Below, piece by piece: positions 6,587 to 11,612 of a DNA stretch of 11,612 nucleotides (position 1 is its first letter; each line of letters begins with the position of its first letter). The notes beneath the pieces are model-generated. The model did no database searches and was not told the DNA's origin. It saw nothing but the letters and a program-made list of their open reading frames with translations. Both the position numbers and the translations under genes were made by a program. Location of the stretch: NCBI GenBank assembly GCA_017961625.1, contig JAGCWY010000130.1, positions 1 to 11,612 of the forward strand, read 5' to 3'. The stretch is from Ruminococcus sp. (lineage in GTDB: Bacteria; Bacillota; Clostridia; Oscillospirales; Ruminococcaceae).

Positions 6587-6784
6587 ATGAATTACATCAG
6601 ACGTTTTGCTGATGAAAATCAGATTGTAATACGTCTGGAGTCCTTAAAAAAATATATACAAGAGGGCTTCAAACAGCGCAAGCCTCGATTTCTACTTTCT
6701 TTGAAGCCAGAAAAGCCTCTTTCAGAAATATTGGAGCAGTATAAAAACAAACTGGCTTTCAGCAAAAGAAATAATAGTAATTGA
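6587..6784 (+). CDS. Small plus-strand frame of unknown function, possibly a gene fragment
   Basis: The only plausible plus-strand frame in the window: 65 codons, MNYIRRFADENQIVIRLESL and onward, with a charged C-terminal part containing KPEKPLSEILEQYKNKL. Composition and predicted helices look like real protein, and the perfect terminator at 6849-6888 lies 64 bases past its stop in the right orientation. No clear ribosome site precedes the ATG, and the frame stays open upstream (reading VIDVVYSGHI just before it), so it may be the tail of a larger decayed gene. I recognise no family. It abuts the truncated TetR-like remnant, suggesting a rearrangement boundary near 6560-6590. Confidence 0.3.
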   Translation: MNYIRRFADENQIVIRLESLKKYIQEGFKQRKPRFLLSLKPEKPLSEILEQYKNKLAFSKRNNSN

Positions 6785-6848
6785 AAACCATTGCATTTCA
6801 ATTACTATGAAATGTTTATTATAAAAGGAACATATTGCTCTTCCGATT

Positions 6849-6888
6849 AAAAACTAACCGCCTCCGAGTTTGAAGGCGGTTAGTTTTT
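6849..6888. terminator. Bidirectional Rho-independent terminator
   Basis: A perfect 15-bp inverted repeat, AAAAACTAACCGCCT (6849-6863) and AGGCGGTTAGTTTTT (6874-6888), with a 10-base loop. The GC-rich core flanked by A5 and T5 works in both directions. It ends the minus-strand peroxide operon, 99 bases past the transporter stop, and would also end the plus-strand frame stopping at 6784. Confidence 0.93.
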
Positions 6889-6987
6889 ATAATAAGAACG
6901 ACGTTCCATCCTCATCAAGCTTAAGTAGAATTACACCTGTTTAATGAAGGTGAATTACATGTGCTATCTGATTATTTTGCAAAACTA

Positions 6988-8115
6988 TCAGATTTCGCCA
7001 TAGTCCATATCCATAGCCATTGAAAAGTTATATTCCGGATATTCCTGAGAGAGATCTTTTCGAATATCTTCAAGAACTGCCTGACGGCTGTCTGCATCAA
7101 AACTGATTACTACATCAAAGCGAACTGCTTTTTCTGACTTGTTATAGTAAAAACCATGCACTTGTTTTGCATATTCGTGTGAAAGTACTCGCTCACTGAT
7201 TTCTTTACGGAACTTGGCTGCTTCAGTATCTTGAGTATTAATCGAATATACACCCACTGCAGTAAGAATGACCTGATGCTTTTTATAAACATCGATCATA
7301 ATCTCTCTTGTCAGTTCGTCCAGTCTGCTGACAGAACAACTGTCTTCCAATTCGATATGAATAGAGCCGTTATATTTGTCTGGTCCGTAATTATGTAGTA
7401 TCAGATCATATGCGCCTTTTACTTCTGGAAATGTACAGACTGTTTTTTTGATATCCTTTATCAATTCAACATCTCCGGGTTCTCCAAGTAGTTTAGATAC
7501 CGTTTCGGAAAGCATCTCAAATCCTGCCTTTATAATAACAACTGAAATGACAGCTCCAAGAAATGCTTCAAGGGAAAAGCCTGAAAATACATATATAAGA
7601 GCAGCGACCAGTGTAGCAGAAGATATAACGGAATCAAGAAGTGCATCTTTTCCCGAATTTACAAGGGAGTCAGAGTTAACTTTTTCTCCTGTTTTTTTCA
7701 CATATAATCCGAGAACTATCTTCACAAGAACAGCAACACCGACAATAATAAGTGATATTGCAGAGTATTCAGGAGTGCTAGGGTTAACTATCTTCTTGAT
7801 GGATTCCACAAGTGAAGTTAAGCCTGCATATAAAACAATAGCAGCTATAATAAGTGAACTCAGGTATTCTATCCTGCCATATCCGAAAGGATGTTTTTTA
7901 TCGGATTCACGTCCAGCAAGTTTTGTTCCAATGATTGTTATTACAGAACTTAGTGCATCTGAAAGGTTATTTACTGCATCAAGCGTAATTGCGATTGAAT
8001 GGCTTATGATTCCTATCACTGCCTTGAATGCTGCAAGGAACACATTAGCCAATATCCCGATTACACTAGTGTGAACGATTATCTTACTTCTTTTTTCTGC
8101 TTCAGAGTATTGCAT
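6988..8115 (-). CDS. Cation diffusion facilitator, probable Mn2+ exporter
   Basis: Membrane divalent-cation/proton antiporter of the CDF family. Six membrane segments lie within about residues 13-200. The metal site is readable: Asn49 and Asp53 in DAVNNLSDA (TM2), and Asp157 and Asp161 in GKDALLDS (TM5). Asn-Asp with Asp-Asp is the pattern of manganese-type CDFs such as MntE, whereas zinc members have His in place of Asn and of the first TM5 Asp. HPFGYGRIEYL (75-85) is a typical post-TM2 motif. The cytoplasmic part is longer than usual: a standard CDF C-terminal domain (about 210-295) is followed by about 80 more residues that look like a second alpha/beta fold (RFDVVISFDAD, 332-342). It is last in the peroxide operon, 35 bases after the small membrane peptide, with AGGAAGGA ten bases before the ATG. 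Confidence 0.9.
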   Translation of the reverse strand: MQYSEAEKRSKIIVHTSVIGILANVFLAAFKAVIGIISHSIAITLDAVNNLSDALSSVITIIGTKLAGRESDKKHPFGYGRIEYLSSLIIAAIVLYAGLTSLVESIKKIVNPSTPEYSAISLIIVGVAVLVKIVLGLYVKKTGEKVNSDSLVNSGKDALLDSVISSATLVAALIYVFSGFSLEAFLGAVISVVIIKAGFEMLSETVSKLLGEPGDVELIKDIKKTVCTFPEVKGAYDLILHNYGPDKYNGSIHIELEDSCSVSRLDELTREIMIDVYKKHQVILTAVGVYSINTQDTEAAKFRKEISERVLSHEYAKQVHGFYYNKSEKAVRFDVVISFDADSRQAVLEDIRKDLSQEYPEYNFSMAMDMDYGEI

Positions 8116-8150
8116 TTTTAAAAATCCTTCCTGTTACGTTTATACTATGA

Positions 8151-8300
8151 TTAGCTCCGTTTGTTTTTGCACCAGAAATGCCACTTTGGAGCTGGAGGCA
8201 TAGGTTCGTGATTTAAGAGTGCCTTTATTACTCTGCGGTGAGTAAAGCAGCAACATACGCACACTGCACAGATAACTAATAAAACAATGATACCTTTCAT
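8151..8300 (-). CDS. 49-residue cysteine-rich membrane peptide
   Basis: A small gene that is easily missed: MKGIIVLLVICAVCVCCCF begins it, giving one membrane helix at residues 3-19 that contains five cysteines (11, 14, 16, 17, 18), then a basic stretch HRRVIKALLNHEPMPPAPKW and a sixth cysteine (44) near the lysine/arginine-rich end. An N-out/C-in topology fits the positive-inside rule. GAGG (8308-8311) lies seven bases before the ATG, and the gene fits exactly between the radical SAM stop (16-base gap) and the transporter start (35-base gap). No known family is recognised. It differs from the FeoB-associated cysteine-rich peptides, whose cysteines follow the helix. A metal or thiol role is suggested by cysteine content and neighbours only. 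Confidence 0.7.
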   Translation of the reverse strand: MKGIIVLLVICAVCVCCCFTHRRVIKALLNHEPMPPAPKWHFWCKNKRS

Positions 8301-8316
8301 AGTTTTTCCTCATTTT

Positions 8317-9408
8317 TTATCCGTTGATCATCTGCTGAACCAGTTCACGCTTTTCATAGAGAACACAGCCTCCGCTATGGTCTTCCAGCAAATAACCTTC
8401 ATCTCTCAGCTTTCTGAACAGCGGTGAATTTATCGCCTCTTTCAAAGAGCTGTTTCTAACATTGATGTCTGAATAAGGTGAGAACGGACAAGGCTCTGCA
8501 CCTCCGTGGGAATTGATATGGAAGAATCCTCTTCCTGCGGCAACACAGCCGCCTGAGCTTTTTTCATCGCCTGGGAACGATATGTAAACCATTTCTGGGT
8601 GAGTTTCCCTCAACTGTATTATCTCATTTTGTAAATACTCACGCTCTGAATCTGAAGGAGCAAGCTCACTGCTCTCTTCAGTCACAGGGACATACTCCAC
8701 AAATATGATCACTTTACAGCCTTTTTCCTCAAGACTGTTCAAAAAAGCTTGTGAGGTAACTTCCTTGTAATTCCTTGTAGTGACCGTAACGGAAGCACCA
8801 AATATCAGTCCGCGCTTCTTTATCTCGTTCATATTGGCAATCAGTCTGTCATAGATACCTTTTCCGCGCCTTTCGTCTGTCAGCTCACGGCTTCCCTCAA
8901 TACTCATAACGGGTATGAGATTGCGACATTTATCGAACAATTCAAAGTATCCTTCATCAAGATATGTGCCGTTTGTGAAGATAGGAAAAAGGATGTTCTG
9001 CTTCTTTCCTGCCACTTCGATAACACCGCGTCTCAGCATCGGTTCTCCACCTGCGAGCAGTATAAAGCTGATGCCAAGCGCCTCGGCTTCATCAAACACC
9101 GCCTGCCACTCCTCATCAGTGAGCTGCTTGACAGGTTCGGAATCGACCGTTGCGTGATTACATCTTGAATAACAGCCTGCACAGTGAAGATTGCACTTGC
9201 TAGTTATACTTGCAATAAGGAACGGCGGTATATGCTCGCCTTTGTCCTCAGCTTTTCTGCGCTTCTTTGAAGCTGCACTGCTGGCAGTGGCAAATTTAAG
9301 CATAAAAGAGCTTTCTTTAGGGTTCCTGAGTGTGGCTTTTACTGCTTCTGACACTATACGCTCTACACCCTCGGTAAGATATTCTTGTAGATCAAAACAT
9401 TCAGCCAT
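8317..9408 (-). CDS. Radical SAM protein with SPASM-like C-terminal cysteines
   Basis: A 363-residue cytoplasmic iron-sulfur enzyme. The SAM-binding cluster motif CxxxCxxC is at C72, C76 and C79 (KCNLHCAGCY). Other family marks are AGGEPMLR (119-126), FTNGTYLD (144-151) and SIEGS (169-173). A C-terminal segment has Cys288 (GGCVAAGRGFFHI), Cys307 (EPCPFSPYSDI) and Cys348 (GGCVLYE), spaced like a SPASM or twitch domain, so one auxiliary cluster is likely. The N-terminal 60 residues are helical and basic. The substrate is unknown. SPASM enzymes often modify peptides, and the cysteine-rich peptide at 8151-8300 is the nearest candidate, but the family is also used on small molecules. The ribosome site GAGGTGA overlaps the peroxidase stop and the gap is 4 bases, so the two are coupled. 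Confidence 0.88.
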   Translation of the reverse strand: MAECFDLQEYLTEGVERIVSEAVKATLRNPKESSFMLKFATASSAASKKRRKAEDKGEHIPPFLIASITSKCNLHCAGCYSRCNHATVDSEPVKQLTDEEWQAVFDEAEALGISFILLAGGEPMLRRGVIEVAGKKQNILFPIFTNGTYLDEGYFELFDKCRNLIPVMSIEGSRELTDERRGKGIYDRLIANMNEIKKRGLIFGASVTVTTRNYKEVTSQAFLNSLEEKGCKVIIFVEYVPVTEESSELAPSDSEREYLQNEIIQLRETHPEMVYISFPGDEKSSGGCVAAGRGFFHINSHGGAEPCPFSPYSDINVRNSSLKEAINSPLFRKLRDEGYLLEDHSGGCVLYEKRELVQQMING

Positions 9409-9412
9409 AATA

Positions 9413-9961
9413 TCACCTCAGCAATTCTTCTACCGCTTTCCTCACCTCTTTCATATCGGTAGTAGGCTCGAATCTTGCTATAACATTGCCTGTTCTGTCT
9501 ATGAGGAACTTTGTGAAATTCCATTTAATATACGCTTTATCCCCGAATTTCTTATTATTAAGCTCCGTAAACTTACTGAGTGCTGCGTTTTTTATTCCCT
9601 TTCCGAAGCCCTCAAAAGGCTTCTCTGAAGCTAGAAACGCAAACAGCGGATTTGCATCATCACCGTTCACATCTATTTTTGAAAACTGTGGAAACTCAGT
9701 TCCGAATTTCAGCTTGCAGAACTGATGTATTTCCTCTCCACTTCCGGGAGCCTGATTTGCAAACTGGTTGCAGGGGAAGTCTAGTATCTCAAAGCCTTTA
9801 TCATGCAAATCGCGGTACATTGATTCAAGAGGTTCATAATGTGGCGTAAAACCACAACCTGTGGCAGTATTCACTATCAGCAGTACATTTCCTTTGTAAT
9901 CGCTCAGTTTTACGTTATTTCCCATGCGGTCTTTCACCGCAAAATCATACACTGTTTTCAT
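9413..9961 (-). CDS. Glutathione peroxidase-family thiol peroxidase (Cys type)
   Basis: Reduces hydrogen or organic hydroperoxides using, in bacteria of this kind, mostly thioredoxin rather than glutathione. The 182-residue protein has peroxidatic Cys36 in NTATGCGFTPHYEPLE, the family motif DFPCNQFANQ (61-70) with Cys64 and Gln70, a probable resolving Cys82 (QFCKLKFG) and the conserved KWNFTKFLID (146-155) supplying Trp147 and Asn148. The active-site residue is Cys, not selenocysteine. No signal peptide is present, so it is cytoplasmic. GGAAGGAG lies eight bases before the ATG, and the regulator gene ends 22 bases upstream. Being directly behind an OhrR-type sensor suggests peroxide-induced expression. 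Confidence 0.95.
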   Translation of the reverse strand: MKTVYDFAVKDRMGNNVKLSDYKGNVLLIVNTATGCGFTPHYEPLESMYRDLHDKGFEILDFPCNQFANQAPGSGEEIHQFCKLKFGTEFPQFSKIDVNGDDANPLFAFLASEKPFEGFGKGIKNAALSKFTELNNKKFGDKAYIKWNFTKFLIDRTGNVIARFEPTTDMKEVRKAVEELLR

Positions 9962-9983
9962 AGTTTAAGCTCCTTCCGTATTA

Positions 9984-10430
9984 TCAAAGATCATCGCTGT
10001 CCGCATCTAGCAATTCATAAAGCAACGAATAAAGCTGCTTTGCCTTTTCAGGAGCGATCTTAATGCACTGACCGACCTTGATCGGGGTATCCTTAGCCTT
10101 TTCCTGCAATGCCTTACCCTGTTCGGTCAGATAAATGAGAACTGCACGTTCATCATCCGTACTATGCTGCTTTTCAATATATCCGAGAGATCTCATCTTT
10201 TTCAGAAGCGGCGAAAGGGTTCCGCTGTCAAGCATTAGCTTTTTACATATTTCACCGACTGTGATACCGTCCTTTTCCCAAAGAACCAGCAGAACAATAT
10301 ATTGTGTGTAGGTGAGATTAAGCTCTTTCAGATAAGGAGTATATGCTCCTGTCACAGCTCTTGCCGCTGCATACAGTGGAAAACAAAGCTGATTTTCCAG
10401 CTTCATTGCTTCCTTGTAATCATATCCCAT
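9984..10430 (-). CDS. ohrR: OhrR-type MarR regulator, organic peroxide sensor
   Basis: A winged-helix dimeric repressor released from DNA on oxidation of a cysteine. The 148 residues match Bacillus OhrR closely at the sensor: LENQLCFPLYAAAR carries Cys16, and Tyr30 and Tyr41 (GAYTPYL, LTYTQYI) sit where OhrR uses tyrosines to bind the cysteine. The DNA-binding region includes LMLDSGTLSPLLKKMR (65-80) and the wing DDERAVLIYLTEQG (92-105). Two more cysteines, 62 and 122, exist; Cys122 lies near where two-cysteine OhrR proteins keep their resolving cysteine, so a disulfide switch is possible. GGAG lies seven bases before the ATG. It is the first gene of the operon and probably autoregulated through the operator at 10458-10472. 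Confidence 0.92.
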   Translation of the reverse strand: MGYDYKEAMKLENQLCFPLYAAARAVTGAYTPYLKELNLTYTQYIVLLVLWEKDGITVGEICKKLMLDSGTLSPLLKKMRSLGYIEKQHSTDDERAVLIYLTEQGKALQEKAKDTPIKVGQCIKIAPEKAKQLYSLLYELLDADSDDL

Positions 10431-10457
10431 TGTATCACTCCCTGATAATATATTGCT

Positions 10458-10472
10458 TTCAATTATATTGTA
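10458..10472 (-). promoter_or_regulatory. Probable OhrR operator overlapping the -10 box
   Basis: On the minus strand the 15 bases TACAATATAATTGAA match the Bacillus OhrR site TACAATTAAATTGTA at 12 positions, as I recall that site, and form a CAAT-ATA-ATTG dyad. It includes the -10 hexamer, so binding would block RNA polymerase, giving autorepression relieved by peroxide. A less regular CAATATATT follows downstream. Confidence 0.6.
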
Positions 10473-10495
10473 TCAAATATATTTCTGCTTGTCAA
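10467..10495 (-). promoter_or_regulatory. Sigma-A promoter of the peroxide operon
   Basis: On the minus strand TTGACA (10490-10495), a 17-base spacer and TACAAT (10467-10472). The -35 hexamer and spacing are consensus; transcription should begin about 30 bases before the regulator start. No other strong promoter is seen before the terminator at 6849-6888. Confidence 0.85.
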
Positions 10496-10796
10496 GTACT
10501 TTTTTACAATTATTGATATTTAACTATAAAAATATAGGAAATAAATCGCTTCACTTTCTGATGAATTCATAAAAACAGGTATATAAGGAATAGAAGTCTA
10601 TAGTAATCAAAATAAGTACTGACGTTCAAAAAAAGGATATTCACAGACAAGAGAAGTATTTGATTAATATGTTCAGCATATAGTTTTTCCTCTTTTAAAA
10701 TATAAACAGTTAAAAAAGTCTTTTTTGAAAAAGAAAGATCTGAAAGCAGAAAAAATAATACCGCACTCTATTATACAGATACCCATATAGAAGTTT
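10496..10796. other. A+T-rich intergenic stretch, no gene seen
   Basis: About 300 bases between the peroxide promoter and the hairpin below the uncharacterised gene. It has long A and T runs and no frame with a ribosome site. No repeats or structured RNA were recognised by eye. Confidence 0.6.
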
Positions 10797-10829
10797 TGCC
10801 CCTTAGCATTTTCATAACACTAAGGGGCA
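10797..10829. terminator. Hairpin downstream of the uncharacterised 195-residue gene
   Basis: TGCCCCTTAG (10797-10806) pairs perfectly with CTAAGGGGCA (10820-10829) around a 13-base loop, 78 bases past the stop at 10908. On the minus strand a T run is missing (AAAACTTC follows), while on the plus strand a run of six T begins five bases later. It probably ends the minus-strand unit, but imperfectly by the classical rule. Confidence 0.55.
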
Positions 10830-10907
10830 TTGTGTTTTTTCGGCGGCTAATATAATCCAGAATTTGAAGGTGTACAATGTGCTTGATCCATTTGAAGTTG
10901 GGAATCG

Positions 10908-11495
10908 TCATCCGAATGGATAATCGTGTCGAAATACGATCCAATAAATGTTTTCATATAAATTACTATAATCCCTGTGATACCCGTACAGCTTTTCCTT
11001 AACGGCATCGTTTCCGATTCGTGCCAGTTCTGCTTGCTCAAAGCAAAGACATTTGAAATACATTTCAAATGCTTCAATTCCCTGAAGCTGACTGATGTCA
11101 GACAGAATAGGATAGTCAAAAAGCATAATAGATTCGTGTGGCTTGAATTTCGGGTCATACCGTAAAAAGAACGCTTTCAACTGCACTTGAAATGTATATC
11201 GCAGACATTTCACCCCATAATCTTCAAAGCACGCGGACAGTTTGTTGTATGCTTCAAGCAGCGTTTTGGCACGATCAACAACAAGGTCATAGCCAAGACG
11301 ATACGCTTGTTCCGCCGAAATATCATCCGGAACAGGCTTGTTATCTGTTTTCAGATAATTGATACAGTAAACAACGGCATTCATCAGGTCATTTGCAGCA
11401 TCAAATGTGACAGAAGAGCTGTCGTTTTGCGTGTACTGCTCTGACAGACTGCATACTATGGGAAAAAGCTCATCTACCGAATATCTGCAATCCAT
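10908..11495 (-). CDS. Uncharacterised protein, possibly DUF6179-like
   Basis: 195 residues, no signal peptide or membrane segment, predicted mostly helical. The N-terminal part (MDCRYSVDELFPIVCSLSEQ, then SSSVTFDAANDLMNAVVYCI) reminded me of DUF6179 proteins of Oscillospirales, which I recall as longer; that match is from memory and weak. Five cysteines are scattered without a metal motif. The start is ATG at 11495, eight bases after GGAGG; a TTG one codon upstream is less likely. Only three bases separate it from the stop of the upstream gene, whose last codons supply the ribosome site, so the two are coupled. A different frame below the stop reads on to about 10847, but nothing shows it belongs to this protein. 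Confidence 0.6.
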   Translation of the reverse strand: MDCRYSVDELFPIVCSLSEQYTQNDSSSVTFDAANDLMNAVVYCINYLKTDNKPVPDDISAEQAYRLGYDLVVDRAKTLLEAYNKLSACFEDYGVKCLRYTFQVQLKAFFLRYDPKFKPHESIMLFDYPILSDISQLQGIEAFEMYFKCLCFEQAELARIGNDAVKEKLYGYHRDYSNLYENIYWIVFRHDYPFG

Positions 11496-11498
11496 CAA

Positions 11499-11612
11499 TT
11501 ACTCCTCCAAGAGTTCCTGAAATGCTTCATAGAAAGTTTCTCTGTCCCAATATGAAACGATCTGCTCCCCCTTGCCCTGAGATGCAATATAACCTCTGTA
11601 GCCTCTGCGGAC
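11499..11612 (-). CDS. C-terminal end of an unidentified protein (partial)
   Basis: The last 37 codons of a gene entering from the right: VRRGYRGYIASQGKGEQIVS, then YWDRETFYEAFQELLEE and TAA (11499-11501). No family can be named from this much. Its terminal GAG-GAG codons double as the ribosome site of the next gene, so it belongs to the same operon as the 195-residue protein. Confidence 0.7.
   Translation of the reverse strand, partial: VRRGYRGYIASQGKGEQIVSYWDRETFYEAFQELLEE

Noticed and set aside
6619..6801. A 60-codon minus-strand frame opposite the plus-strand orphan
   Set aside because: It lacks a ribosome site, has a Leu/Phe-rich composition typical of antisense, and does not continue into the TetR-like remnant.
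7448..8074. A 208-codon plus-strand frame opposite the CDF transporter
   Set aside because: It is the antisense of a well-supported transporter and has no ribosome site or recognisable motif.
9191..9628. A 145-codon plus-strand frame across the radical SAM and peroxidase junction
   Set aside because: It spans two coupled, clearly coding minus-strand genes.

Overview
The window looks like chromosomal DNA from a low-to-mid GC Gram-positive anaerobe of the Clostridia, most likely Ruminococcus or a relative. The grounds are strong GGAGG-type ribosome binding sites, near-consensus sigma-A promoters, a TTG start, an EpsC-type serine acetyltransferase, a Bacillus-type OhrR regulator and a DUF-type gene pair of the kind seen in Oscillospirales. 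The genus is an inference from gene content, not a database result. Nearly every gene lies on the minus strand, so transcription runs from high to low coordinates.

Region 1 (about 4750 down to 1) is a sulfur island and the most interesting part. In transcription order it holds a serine O-acetyltransferase (epsC, 3738-4682); a three-domain fusion of a CysO/MoaD-like sulfur carrier, a MoeB/ThiF-like E1 enzyme and a rhodanese (2078-3535); a family 2A encapsulin shell protein (SrpI type, 1006-1959); and a SufS-like cysteine desulfurase with a long low-complexity N-terminal extension (1-1019, cut by the window edge). Shell and desulfurase overlap by 14 bases. In characterised family 2A systems the extension packages the desulfurase inside the shell and the compartment stores elemental sulfur taken from cysteine. 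Here, precursor synthesis (EpsC), sulfur release and storage (desulfurase in encapsulin) and sulfur activation and transfer (carrier-E1-rhodanese) are all side by side. The extension carries three copies of a short motif, two of them in exact 17-residue tandem, which are good candidates for shell docking.

Region 2 (4683-6987) is A+T-rich and partly decayed. It holds one intact alpha/beta hydrolase of the BAAT/acyl-CoA thioesterase C-terminal type (5291-6211), a frameshifted C-terminal remnant that looks like a TetR-family regulator just upstream of it, a 65-codon plus-strand reading frame of unknown origin, and several palindromes. A perfect 15-bp bidirectional terminator (6849-6888) closes it.

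Region 3 (10500 down to 6849) is a peroxide-response operon: an OhrR-type MarR regulator with a consensus promoter and an overlapping OhrR-like operator, a glutathione peroxidase-family thiol peroxidase, a radical SAM protein with extra C-terminal cysteines, an easily missed 49-residue cysteine-rich membrane peptide, and a cation diffusion facilitator with manganese-type metal residues and an extra C-terminal domain. Spacing is 4 to 35 bases throughout, and the first transcription stop is the 15-bp hairpin.

Region 4 (10797-11612) holds a hairpin, an uncharacterised 195-residue protein (possibly DUF6179-like) and the last 37 codons of a translationally coupled upstream gene.
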